The position numbers and the translations under genes are program-made. The notes below the pieces were generated by a model. That model made no database searches. It saw only the letters and a program-made list of their open reading frames with translations, and was not told where the DNA came from. Positions 8,492 through 16,817 of a DNA stretch of 64,000 nucleotides are shown here, piece after piece (the stretch's first letter is position 1; every line of letters begins with the position of its first letter). Source of the DNA: PFJX01 sp964542455 (GTDB lineage: Bacteria; Pseudomonadota; Gammaproteobacteria; Burkholderiales; Thiobacillaceae). The DNA is taken from assembly GCA_964542455.1 (NCBI GenBank), contig CAZIUC010000006.1:70492-134491 (forward strand), written 5' to 3'.

Positions 8492-11400
8492 GGTCGTCTC
8501 CATGCTTGGCGGCACCGTGGTAGCGGATGGGGCCGGGGAAAAGTTTGCGCACCAGCAGGTAGAGCACCGGCACGATGAATACGGCGAGCACCGTGGCGGC
8601 GATCATGCCACCCATGACGCCGGTGCCGATGGCGTGGCGGCTGGCGGCGCCGGCGCCACTGGAAATCGCCAGGGGCAGGACGCCGAAGATGAAGGCGATC
8701 GAGGTCATGACGATGGGGCGGAATCTGAGGCGGCAGGCCTGCATGACGGCGTCCAGCGTGCTCTTGCCCTGCGCTTCCATCTGGCGCGCGAATTCCACGA
8801 TCAGAATGGCGTTCTTGGCCGAGAGGCCGATGATGGCGATCAGGCCGACCTTGAAGTAGACATCATTGGGCAGGTCGCGCAGGGTCACGGCGAGCACCGC
8901 GCCGAACACGCCCAGCGGCACCACCAGCAGCACCGCCAGTGGCACGGTCCAGCTTTCATAGAGCGCGGCTAAACACATGAACACGACGATCAGCGACAGC
9001 GTGAACAGCACCGGCGCCTGCGCGCCCGAGAGCTTTTCCTCGAAGGACGTACCGGACCACTCGAAGCCGATACCAGGCGGCAGTTTGCCGGCGATCTCCT
9101 GCATGGCTTCCATCGCTTCGCCCGTGCTGCGGCCGGGTGCCGGGCCACCGGCGATCTTCATCGCCGGCACGCCGTTGTAGCGGTCGAGTTTGGGCGAACC
9201 CACCACCCAGCGCGGTGTGGCGATTTCCGAGAGCGGCACCATATCGCCCTTCATCGTGCGTATCCGCAGCGAGAGCAGGCCCTCGGGGGTGGAACGCGCG
9301 TGGGCGTCCAGTTGCATCACCACGCGCAACACGCGGCCGTCGCGGATGAAGTCGTTGACGTAGGCCGAGCCCAGCGCCACGGCCAGAGTCTGGTTCAACT
9401 CCGCCAGGTCGATGCCCAGGCTGCCGGCTTTCAGGCGGTCGATGTCGAGCAGCAATTGCGTCGCCGGCTCCTTGCCCTCTGGACGCACCCCGGCGAGACG
9501 AGCATCTTGCGAGGCCATGCCGAGCACCATGTTGCGCGCCTCCAGCAATTTCTCGCGGCCGAGGCCGGAACGATCCTGCAAGCGGAAGTCGAAACCGCCC
9601 ACCGCCGCCAGTTCCGGGATCGGCGGCGGGTTGAGGGCGAAGATCATGGCCTGCTTGATGCTGAACAACGCCATGTTGGCGCGCTGCACCACCTTGAGGG
9701 CGTGGTCGTCGGGTTTGGTGCGTTCGTCCCAGTCCTTCAGGCGCACGAAGGCGATGGCTGCATCCTGGCCCTTGCCGAAGAAGGAGAAGCCGGCCACGCC
9801 GACCACCTTGGCCACTTCCGGCTGCTTGAGGAAATACTGTTCCAGTCGCGACAGCACCGCCACGGTGCGCTCCTGAGTGGCGCCGGACGGCAATTGCACG
9901 ATGGAAATCAGATAGCCCTGGTCTTCGTCCGGCAGAAAGCCGGTGGGCAGGCGCAGCAGCAGGAAGGCGGTGATGCCGACCAGTCCCGCGAACATCAGCA
10001 TCGTGCGCAGCGGCCGCTTCACCGCGCCGGTCACCCCGTTCAGATAACCGGTGGTGGTGCGGGTGAAGAAGCGGGTGAACAGGCCGAAGAAGCCCGTGTT
10101 GTGTTCCATTTGTTCCTTGGTCATGCCTTTGAACAGTGTGGCGCACAGGGCCGGGGTCAGGCTGATCGCCAGGAAGGCGGAGAACATCATGGTCATCACC
10201 AGCGTCACCGCGAACTGGCGGTAGATGGCGCCCACCGAGCCGGCGAAGAAAGCCATCGGGATGAACACCGCCGACAGCACCACGGTGATGCCGACGATGG
10301 CGCCGAATATCTGGCCCATCGCCTTGGAGGTGGCCTCGCGCGCCGGCAAGCCTTCATGCGTCATGATGCGTTCGACGTTTTCCACCACGACGATGGCGTC
10401 GTCCACCACGATGCCGATGGCCAGCACCATCGCGAACAGGGACAGCACGTTGATCGAATACCCCAGCAGGTAGAGGCCGACCAGGGTGCCGACCAGCGAT
10501 ACCGGCACCACCAGGGTGGGGATGATCGCCGCGCGCAGGTTCTGCAGGAACAGCCACATCACCAGGAACACCAGGAAGAAGGCCTCGGCCAGGGTGTAGG
10601 CCACTTCGCGAATGGAAATCTCCACGAAACGCGAGGTGTCGTAGGGCACATCCCATGACACGCCCTTGGGGAAGAACTTGGCCAGTTCCGCCATGCGCAT
10701 TTTGACCGCCTTGGCGGTTTCCAGGGCATTGCCGGTGGGCGCCAGTTTGACGCCGATGGCGGCCGTGGGCTTGCCGTTAAGCCGCGCCTGCACGCTGTAA
10801 TCCTGAGCGCCCAGTTCGATCCGGGCGACATCCTTCAAACGCACCGCGGCGCCGCCGCCGGCGGTGCGCAGCAGAATTTCGCCGAACTCGGCCGGGGTTT
10901 TCAGGCGCCCCTGGGTAATCACCGTGGCGGTCAGTTGCTGGCCGGGGAGGGCGGGTAGTTGCCCGAGTTCGCCGGTCGCCAGTTGCACGTTCTGCGCCTG
11001 TACCGCCTTGAGCGCTTCGCCCGGCGTCATGCCGAAGCTGGCCAGTTTCAAGGGGTCCAGCCACAGGCGCATGGCGTATTCCGTGCCGAACAGGTTGGCT
11101 TCGCCCACGCCCGGCACGCGGCGCAGGTTCTCCAGGACGTTGGCGGCGGTGAAACTGCCCAGGTCGATGGCGTTGAGTGACTGATCAGGCGAAAACACGG
11201 TCACGAACATCATGTAGTTGCGCCGCGCCTTCGCCACCGTGATGCCCTGGCGCCGCACCTCGTCGGGCAGGCGCGCTTCCACCCGCTTGATGCGGTTCTG
11301 CGCTTCCACCGAGGCGATGTCGAGGTTGACTCCGGTGGCGAAGGTCAGCGTCAGCGTGAGCGTCCCGCTGGCGTCCGAGTTGGACTCCATGTAGAGCAGG

Positions 11401-11624
11401 TTATCCAGCCCGTTCATCTCCTGTTCGATCAGGCTGGTGACGGCGTCTTCCACCACCTGCGCGCTGGCGCCAGGGTAGACGGCGGTGATGGACAGAGCCG
11501 GGGGAGCGACTTCCGGATATTGCGAAACCGGCAGCTTCGGGAAAACCAGCGCGCCGGCCAACAAAATGGAAAGCGCCACAACCCAGGCGAAGATGGGACG
11601 ATCTATGAAGAAGCGCGGGAGCAT
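8484..11624 (-). CDS. RND multidrug efflux pump, HAE1 family (AcrB/MexB-like)
   Basis: 1046 residues, normal for an AcrB-type inner membrane proton antiporter. It starts MLPRFFIDRPIFAWVVAL and has the motifs PVSQYPEVAPP, the proton-relay segment GIVVDDAIVVVENVERIM in TM4, FFGKGQDAAIAF in the periplasmic part, and GLSAKNAILIVEFA near TM11. It exports hydrophobic compounds from the periplasm and membrane using the proton motive force. It is transcribed after the adaptor gene and before the outer membrane factor. The substrate range cannot be told from the sequence. No local TetR or MarR regulator gene is seen. Confidence 0.96.
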   Translation of the reverse strand: MLPRFFIDRPIFAWVVALSILLAGALVFPKLPVSQYPEVAPPALSITAVYPGASAQVVEDAVTSLIEQEMNGLDNLLYMESNSDASGTLTLTLTFATGVNLDIASVEAQNRIKRVEARLPDEVRRQGITVAKARRNYMMFVTVFSPDQSLNAIDLGSFTAANVLENLRRVPGVGEANLFGTEYAMRLWLDPLKLASFGMTPGEALKAVQAQNVQLATGELGQLPALPGQQLTATVITQGRLKTPAEFGEILLRTAGGGAAVRLKDVARIELGAQDYSVQARLNGKPTAAIGVKLAPTGNALETAKAVKMRMAELAKFFPKGVSWDVPYDTSRFVEISIREVAYTLAEAFFLVFLVMWLFLQNLRAAIIPTLVVPVSLVGTLVGLYLLGYSINVLSLFAMVLAIGIVVDDAIVVVENVERIMTHEGLPAREATSKAMGQIFGAIVGITVVLSAVFIPMAFFAGSVGAIYRQFAVTLVMTMMFSAFLAISLTPALCATLFKGMTKEQMEHNTGFFGLFTRFFTRTTTGYLNGVTGAVKRPLRTMLMFAGLVGITAFLLLRLPTGFLPDEDQGYLISIVQLPSGATQERTVAVLSRLEQYFLKQPEVAKVVGVAGFSFFGKGQDAAIAFVRLKDWDERTKPDDHALKVVQRANMALFSIKQAMIFALNPPPIPELAAVGGFDFRLQDRSGLGREKLLEARNMVLGMASQDARLAGVRPEGKEPATQLLLDIDRLKAGSLGIDLAELNQTLAVALGSAYVNDFIRDGRVLRVVMQLDAHARSTPEGLLSLRIRTMKGDMVPLSEIATPRWVVGSPKLDRYNGVPAMKIAGGPAPGRSTGEAMEAMQEIAGKLPPGIGFEWSGTSFEEKLSGAQAPVLFTLSLIVVFMCLAALYESWTVPLAVLLVVPLGVFGAVLAVTLRDLPNDVYFKVGLIAIIGLSAKNAILIVEFARQMEAQGKSTLDAVMQACRLRFRPIVMTSIAFIFGVLPLAISSGAGAASRHAIGTGVMGGMIAATVLAVFIVPVLYLLVRKLFPGPIRYHGAAKHGDDHA

Positions 11625-11696
11625 GGGGGTCAGGCGTGAGGCGTGAGGGGGAAGGTGTTAGCGAAGTAATCGGCCAGCGGCCACCGCTGCCTCTCA

Positions 11697-11755
11697 TGTA
11701 GCGCCGGCATCCTTGCCGGCGTCTTTAAAACAGCCGGCTGGAAGCCGGCGCTACA
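11697..11755. repeat. GCCGGC palindromic repeat (family A), copy 1
   Basis: TGTAGCGCCGGCATCC...GCCGGCG, a short spacer, then AGCCGGCTGGAAGCCGGCGCTACA. The ends are inverted copies of TGTAGCGCC. Near-identical copies lie at 18749-18808 and, with an internal insertion, at 29257-29346; a decayed end lies at about 27008-27026. Confidence 0.85.
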
Positions 11756-11785
11756 GGGCGTGCGAAAGTTTGATGAACGATCTGG

Positions 11786-11811
11786 ATTCCCGCGTTCGCG
11801 GGAATGACGGT
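11786..11811. repeat. ATTCCCGCG...CGCGGGAAT palindrome (family B), copy 1
   Basis: A perfect inverted repeat ATTCCCGCG-TT-CGCGGGAAT followed by GACGG. It is related to the elements at 37370-37434 and 38905-39005. It lies between the adaptor and pump genes, within the probable operon. Confidence 0.75.
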
Positions 11812-11817
11812 GAGGGG

Positions 11818-12963
11818 TCATGGCTTCGCCGCTACCGCTTTCACCGCCATCCCGGGTCGCGCTTTCTGCACGCCGTTGACGATGACTTTCTCGCCGCCCT
11901 TGAGGCCTTCGCTGATGATCCAGTCTCCGCCGGAGAGGCCGGCGGTTTTCACCGGTCGCGCTTCGACCTTGCCGTCGTCGCCGACCAACAGCACGATCTG
12001 GCCTTGCGGCGACACCTGCACCGCGCGTTGCGGCACGACGATGGCGTTCGCGGCCTGGGCCACGGGCAGGCGCACGGTGACGAACTGGCCGGGTAGCAGG
12101 GTGCGATCGGGATTGGCGAACTCGGCGCGCAGGCCCACCGAGCCGGTAGCCGGGTCCACCGCCAGGTCGTTGAACAACAGCTTGCCGGGATGCGGGTATT
12201 CGCGGCCATTTTCCAGTATCAGCTTCACCGGTGCCTTGCTCGCCACGGATCGTCCCTGGCGTTGCGCCTCGCGCAGATTGAGGAAGTCGGCGCTGGACTG
12301 TGAGAAGTTCACCCAGATCGGGTCGTATTGCTCGATGTTGGCCAGTGCGGTGGCTTCGCCCTTGCCCACCAGCGCGCCCTCGCTCACCAGGGCGCGGCCG
12401 ATGCGGCCGGAAATGGGCGCGGTGACGTTGGCATAGGAAAGGTCGATTTCGGATCGCGCCACGGCCGCCTTCGCCGCCAGTACATCGGCATCGGCCTGCG
12501 CCTTGGCCGCCACCGCCTGATCCAGTTCCTGCTTGCTGATCGCCTTGCTGCCCGCCAGCGATTGCATGCGTTCCTGGTTCTGATTGGCGATCAATGCCTG
12601 TGCCTGTACCTTGGCCAGATTGGCGCGGGCGCTGGCCAGGTTGGCCGTGAGGGTGCGAGCGTCGATGCGGAACAGCAGCGCGCCGGCCTTGACCTCGCTG
12701 CCTTCGCGATAAGCGCGCCTCTCCAGGATGCCTTCCACACGGGCCCGTACTTCCGCTGTGCGCACCGCTTGCAGGCGACCCGGTGCTTCGACGGTCAGTG
12801 GCACGCTGCGCGGCGTCGCGGTGACGACTTCCACCTCGGGCGGCGGCATGCCGGCCATGCCGCCGGACGGCGGCACGGGCTGGGGTTTGCAGGCGGCGAG
12901 CGAGGCGAGCAGCAAGGCTGGCAGCAGCCCGAAGCGAAGGGAAGGTAGGTGAAAGTGTTTCAT
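11818..12963 (-). CDS. RND efflux periplasmic adaptor (membrane fusion lipoprotein)
   Basis: 381 residues. A lipoprotein signal ends in LAAC (Cys25). Then come a barrel-sandwich hybrid domain (VEAPGRLQAVRTAEVRARVE), an alpha-helical hairpin (about 100-170), a beta barrel and a C-terminal membrane-proximal domain (RAVQVSPQGQIVLLVGDDG). It links the RND pump to the outer membrane duct, as MexA and AcrA do. It is the first gene of the minus-strand adaptor-pump-duct unit; the 193-base gap before the pump holds two palindromic repeats. Confidence 0.95.
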   Translation of the reverse strand: MKHFHLPSLRFGLLPALLLASLAACKPQPVPPSGGMAGMPPPEVEVVTATPRSVPLTVEAPGRLQAVRTAEVRARVEGILERRAYREGSEVKAGALLFRIDARTLTANLASARANLAKVQAQALIANQNQERMQSLAGSKAISKQELDQAVAAKAQADADVLAAKAAVARSEIDLSYANVTAPISGRIGRALVSEGALVGKGEATALANIEQYDPIWVNFSQSSADFLNLREAQRQGRSVASKAPVKLILENGREYPHPGKLLFNDLAVDPATGSVGLRAEFANPDRTLLPGQFVTVRLPVAQAANAIVVPQRAVQVSPQGQIVLLVGDDGKVEARPVKTAGLSGGDWIISEGLKGGEKVIVNGVQKARPGMAVKAVAAKP

Positions 12964-13065
12964 CTGGGTTGGATGATCTCTGGCGTGGGCCAGGTTGCCG
13001 GAGGCTGCCTGGCGATTTGCTGTCTCGTGGAAGTGATTGCTTAACAGGTGCGCAGCTTAATCCAA

Positions 13066-13075
13066 TGGCTATAAT
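13066..13075 (+). promoter_or_regulatory. candidate -10 region for hisD
   Basis: A consensus TATAAT at 13070-13075 lies 34 bases before the hisD start in the divergent region between the efflux adaptor gene and hisD. No convincing -35 box is seen at 16-18 bases upstream, so this is a partial promoter call. Confidence 0.45.
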
Positions 13076-13108
13076 TCCGCACCGCATCAAAACAGACCCA
13101 GGCCCGCC

Positions 13109-14416
13109 ATGTCCGACCTCGCCATCGCCCGTCTCGACGCCGCTTCCCCCGATTTTCGCGCCCGCCTCTCCGAACTTCTGGCGTTCAACGACGCCACCGA
13201 TAGCGCGGTCGGTAACGCCGTTTCGGAAATCCTCGCCGCCGTGAAAACACGCGGCGACGCGGCGGTCATCGAATATACCGCGCGCTTCGACCGTCTCGAC
13301 GCTCCGGACATGGCCGCGCTGGAGCTATCACAAGATGAACTGCATGCCGCGCTGGGCAAGTTGCCGTTGCGACTGGAACAGTCGTTGCGCCGCGCCGCCG
13401 AACGGGTGCGCGTCTATCACGAGAAGCAACGCCAGGAGTCCTGGACCTACACCGAGGAGGACGGCACGGTGCTCGGCCAGCAGGTCACCGCGCTGGATCG
13501 CGTCGGCCTCTATGTGCCGGGCGGCAAGGCGGCTTACCCGTCTTCCGTGCTGATGAACGCCATTCCCGCCAAGGTGGCGGGTGTGAAGGAACTCATCATG
13601 GTGGTGCCCACCCCGGATGGCGTGAAGAACGATCTGGTGCTTGCCGCCGCCGCCGTGGCCGGTGTCGACCGGGTGTTCTGTATCGGCGGCGCCCAGGCCG
13701 TCGCCGCGCTGGCCTACGGTACCGAGACCATCCCACAGGTGGACAAGATCGTCGGTCCCGGCAACGCCTATGTGGCCGAAGCGAAGCGCCGCGTATTCGG
13801 CGTCGTCGGCATCGACATGATCGCCGGCCCCTCGGAAATCCTGGTGATCTGCGACGGCAAGACCGATCCCGACTGGATCGCGATGGACCTGTTCTCCCAG
13901 GCCGAACACGACGAACTCGCGCAATCCATCCTGATCAGCCCCGATGCCGCCTATCTCGACGCGGTGCAGGCCAGCGTGAACAAACTGCTGCCGACCATGC
14001 CGCGCCAGGAAGTGATTTCCGCTTCCATCGGCAATCGCGCCGGCCTCATTCTCTGCCGCGATCTCGACGAAGCGGCGGAAATCGCCAATTTCATCGCCCC
14101 GGAACACCTGGAACTGTCGGTGGAAGACCCCAACGCCATGCTGCCGAAGATCCGCCACGCCGGCGCCATCTTCATGGGCCGCAACACCTGCGAAGCGATC
14201 GGCGACTACTGCGCAGGCCCCAACCATGTCCTGCCCACCTCGCGCACCGCGCGCTTCTCCTCACCCCTGGGTGTCTACGATTTTCAGAAGCGCTCCAGCC
14301 TGATCCACGTCTCCGCCCAGGGCGCACACACCCTCGGGGAAATCGCTTCGGCTTTGGCCTACGGCGAAGGCCTGCAGGCGCACGGCCGTTCCGCTGAATA
14401 TCGCATGGGGCGTTGA
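13109..14416 (+). CDS. hisD: histidinol dehydrogenase
   Basis: 435 residues, the family's usual length. Typical segments are LDRVGLYVPGGKAAYPSSVLM, GGAQAVAALAYGTE, VGPGNAYVAEAKR, DLFSQAEHDELAQS and the zinc/substrate region GPNHVLPTSRTARFSSPL (each seen in the protein). It carries out the last two steps of histidine synthesis, oxidising histidinol to histidine with NAD+. In most Betaproteobacteria hisD stands between hisG and hisC in one operon. Here neither neighbour is present: an efflux operon precedes it and a long accessory block separates it from hisC/hisB, about 29 kb away. Confidence 0.98.
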   Translation: MSDLAIARLDAASPDFRARLSELLAFNDATDSAVGNAVSEILAAVKTRGDAAVIEYTARFDRLDAPDMAALELSQDELHAALGKLPLRLEQSLRRAAERVRVYHEKQRQESWTYTEEDGTVLGQQVTALDRVGLYVPGGKAAYPSSVLMNAIPAKVAGVKELIMVVPTPDGVKNDLVLAAAAVAGVDRVFCIGGAQAVAALAYGTETIPQVDKIVGPGNAYVAEAKRRVFGVVGIDMIAGPSEILVICDGKTDPDWIAMDLFSQAEHDELAQSILISPDAAYLDAVQASVNKLLPTMPRQEVISASIGNRAGLILCRDLDEAAEIANFIAPEHLELSVEDPNAMLPKIRHAGAIFMGRNTCEAIGDYCAGPNHVLPTSRTARFSSPLGVYDFQKRSSLIHVSAQGAHTLGEIASALAYGEGLQAHGRSAEYRMGR

Positions 14417-14473
14417 AATAGCGTAAGCATTCAACGCGGGGAATAGCCACCTCCGCCACGGGCAGGGCAGTTG

Positions 14474-14730
14474 TCATACCGCGGCCAGCAATCTTGGCTT
14501 CGCCTTCACCACGCCATCGCGGCCCCAGACGGTGACCGCTTCGATGAACCAGCGCGGTTTGCTTGGGTGCGGGACGAGCAGATCGAATTCGGCGAGTAGC
14601 TGCCGTCGCTGTTGATGATCAGGCCGCCGCACTTCTGCGCGTGTGCATGGCGCCGGGCTTCCTCGCCGAGCACCTGGCACAGCTTGACGCCGAGTTCGAC
14701 CAGTTGGTCTGGCTACGCGGAATGGGTCAT
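14474..14730 (-). pseudogene. decayed small gene of unknown function next to a ferredoxin relic
   Basis: On the minus strand an ATG at 14730 opens a reading frame with a TAG after five codons, then QLVELGVKLCQVLGEEARRH and AQKCGGLIINSDG, then a frameshift, then EFDLLVPHPSKPRWFIEAV and WGRDGVVKAKPRLL to a TGA at 14474. The two halves read as one protein of about 85 residues broken by a stop and a frameshift. I do not recognise the family. It lies directly after the [2Fe-2S] ferredoxin remnant, so both may be relics of one gene cluster. Confidence 0.55.
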
Positions 14731-14741
14731 GAGTTTGCCGA

Positions 14742-14900
14742 TCACCAGAGGTCAGCCGGCACCTTCAGGCGCTCGACCGGCATGTCACCAAGCAGATGCT
14801 CGTCGAAGATGGCGCCGACATCCTCCTTGGTGACGGACCCGTACATGATGCCTTCCGGCTAGACCAGCACGTTGGTGCCGGTGCTGCAGGGACTTGGCAG
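14742..14900 (-). pseudogene. [2Fe-2S] ferredoxin relic (thioredoxin-like type), C-terminal part
   Basis: Minus-strand reading: PCSTGTNVLV, stop (TAG), PEGIMYGSVTKEDVGAIFDE, then HLLGDMPVERLKVPADLW and TGA at 14742. This is the C-terminal half of thioredoxin-like [2Fe-2S] ferredoxins, which typically read ...YPEGxxYGxVTxEDVxxI..HLxGxxPVERL. The stop replaces the conserved Tyr. The N-terminal half is missing. Such ferredoxins occur in nif clusters, among other places, which fits the other nif relics in this window. Confidence 0.65.
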
Positions 14901-15197
14901 CCTATCTGACTTGATTTGCCATGCGTGTTCGTCGCTACACGGAAATACCGATTGACATGGTTTCCTTCGCCCTCCAACAATCCCGCCATGCTTTCAATCA
15001 ACCTGAACCCCGTCCTGAACCGGCAGCCCGCGCCAGTCGCGGCGCGACTGCGTGTATGGCGAATGTTTGCGGGGTCCGGCCTGGAGATTGATGCATAGTG
15101 GATTTAGTCGCCGAATAGACGACAAAACCAGCCAAGGCCGCCGACCCACAAGGTTAGCGGCTTTTTTCGTTTCTCAACCCCACAAGGGAGCTTTGCC
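14901..15197. other. non-coding stretch before the EamA gene
   Basis: No supported gene. At 15131-15168 an imperfect stem (AAGGCCGCCGACC with GGTTAGCGGCTT) is followed by a run of Ts, a possible terminator reading on the plus strand just before the ribosome binding site AAGGGAG of the EamA gene. The rest may be decayed island sequence. Confidence 0.4.
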
Positions 15198-16088
15198 ATG
15201 TCCATACCGGCCGCCTACATCGCCGTCATCCTGATCTGGTCCACCACACCGCTGGCCATCCAGTGGAGCAGCCTGGGCGCGGGCTTCAGCTTCGCGGTGA
15301 TGGCGCGTATGGCGATCGGCCTGGTATTGGCGGGGGTGTTGCTGACGGTCTGGCGCGTCGGGCTGCCGCTACACCGCAAGGCGCGCATGAGCTATCTGGC
15401 CGGTGGCCTGGGCCTGTTCGGGGCCATGCTGTGCACCTATTGGGGCGCGCAGTACATCTCCTCCGGCCTGGTCTCCGTGTTGTTCGGCCTGGCGCCGCTG
15501 GTGACCAGTTTGCTGGCCGCGCTCTGGCTCGGGGAGCGCGCGCTCGAACCGTTCAAAGTGGCGGGCATGGTGCTCGGTCTGCTCGGGCTGCTGCTGGTGT
15601 TCGGCGCGCAGGCGTCGGCCGGGTCGGGGCACGAAGCGTATGGTGTGGTCGCGTTGCTGCTCGCGGTACTGGTCTACTCCTCCAGTCTGGTGTGGCTGAA
15701 GCGGATCGGTGACGACAGCCCGCCGCTATCCACCACGGCCGGCACCCTGGCCGTGGCCATGCCGCTGTTCATCGCGGCCTGGTGGCTGGCGGATGGCCAC
15801 GTCCCCGCCGCCATGCCGCTGCGCACCAGCGTGGCCATCGTCTACCTGGGTGTATTCGGCTCGGTGCTGGGCTTCGCGCTCTACTACTACATCATCAAGC
15901 ATGTGGAAGCGGGCAAGGTGGCGCTCATTACCCTGGTCACCCCGGTGCTGGCTCTGTTGCTGGGCGCCTGGCTGAATGGCGAAGTGGTGCCGCTTCGGGT
16001 ATGGCTGGGCGCGGGATGTATCCTCCTGGGCCTCTCCGTGCACCAGTGGAAAAATCTCGCCGGCGTGCTGGCACCGGTGCGGACATGA
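15198..16088 (+). CDS. EamA/DMT family transporter
   Basis: 296 residues with ten predicted transmembrane segments arranged as two EamA repeats (first ends near YWGAQYISSGLVSVLFGLAP, second near YYYIIKHVEAGKVALITLV). Drug/metabolite transporters of this type export or import small metabolites such as amino acids across the inner membrane; the substrate is not predictable. The AAGGGAG site 10 bases before the ATG supports the start. It overlaps tag by 4 bases (ATGA), so the two are translationally coupled. Confidence 0.88.
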   Translation: MSIPAAYIAVILIWSTTPLAIQWSSLGAGFSFAVMARMAIGLVLAGVLLTVWRVGLPLHRKARMSYLAGGLGLFGAMLCTYWGAQYISSGLVSVLFGLAPLVTSLLAALWLGERALEPFKVAGMVLGLLGLLLVFGAQASAGSGHEAYGVVALLLAVLVYSSSLVWLKRIGDDSPPLSTTAGTLAVAMPLFIAAWWLADGHVPAAMPLRTSVAIVYLGVFGSVLGFALYYYIIKHVEAGKVALITLVTPVLALLLGAWLNGEVVPLRVWLGAGCILLGLSVHQWKNLAGVLAPVRT

Positions 16089-16690
16089 ACTCCCATGCCG
16101 CGCCGGCGACTTTGAACCCCACGCTTACGCGTTGTCGCTGGTGCGGCACGAATCCGCTGTACATGGCTTATCACGACCGGGAATGGGGTGTGCCGTTGCA
16201 CGACGAGCGCGCCCTGTTCGAGTTCCTCATTCTGGAGGGCGCCCAGGCCGGGTTGTCCTGGCTGACCATCCTGAACAAGCGCGAGGGTTACCGGCGCGCC
16301 TTCGACCACTTCGACGCGGAGCGCGTCGCGCGCTATGGGGAGCGGGAGGTGGCGCGGCTGCTCGCCGATCCGGGCATCGTGCGCAATCACCTGAAGATCG
16401 CCGCCGCCATCGGTAACGCCCGCGCCACCTTGAAAATTCGTGAGGAATTCGGCGGACTGGATGCCTTTTTCTGGCGCTTCGTGGATGGCCGCCCCATTCA
16501 AAACGCCTGGCCGGACCACGCTCATATCCCCGCCAGCACACCGCTGTCCGACACGCTCAGCAAGGACCTGAAAGCGCGCGGCTTCAAGTTTGTCGGTTCC
16601 ACCATCATGTATGCCCACATGCAGGCCACCGGCATGGTCAACGACCACACGGTGGATTGCTTTCGCCATGCGGAGTTGAGCGGGCAATAA
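16085..16690 (+). CDS. tag: DNA-3-methyladenine glycosylase I
   Basis: 201 residues from the ATG in the ATGA overlap with the EamA gene. The family opening RCRWCG, YHDREWGVPLHDE, LEGAQAGLSWLTILNKRE and the C-terminal NDHTVDCFRH contain the two Cys and two His that bind structural zinc in E. coli Tag. It removes 3-methyladenine from alkylated DNA. A longer in-frame extension upstream is only the shadow of the EamA gene. It is followed by a palindromic repeat element. Confidence 0.95.
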   Translation: MNSHAAPATLNPTLTRCRWCGTNPLYMAYHDREWGVPLHDERALFEFLILEGAQAGLSWLTILNKREGYRRAFDHFDAERVARYGEREVARLLADPGIVRNHLKIAAAIGNARATLKIREEFGGLDAFFWRFVDGRPIQNAWPDHAHIPASTPLSDTLSKDLKARGFKFVGSTIMYAHMQATGMVNDHTVDCFRHAELSGQ

Positions 16691-16693
16691 CAC

Positions 16694-16797
16694 CTCCCCC
16701 TTTTCCAAAGAGGGATCGAGGGGAATTTGGCGGCCTTCGCATGGCCAACCCTCGCGGAAATCCCCCCTAACCCCCCTTTGGGAAAGGGGGGAACCCC
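16694..16797. repeat. paired C-run/G-run palindromic element
   Basis: CCTCCCCCTTTTCCAAAGAGGG... then GGGGAATTTGG, a spacer, and GGAAATCCCCCCTAACCCCCCTTTGGGAAAGGGGGG. It has the same two-hairpin layout as the element at 4760-4851. It lies between the convergent tag and MFS genes. Confidence 0.8.
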
Positions 16798-16817
16798 TGT
16801 TTCACCCACTAACGCGG

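Noticed and set aside
9300..10658. Long plus-strand open frame (452 codons) opposite the RND pump gene
   Set aside because: The His/Gln/Gly-rich translation is an antisense shadow of the pump gene.
11630..13090. Minus-strand open frame of 486 codons overlapping the adaptor gene in another frame
   Set aside because: Arg/Gly/Pro-rich translation without domains; the adaptor gene in the proper frame has all family features.
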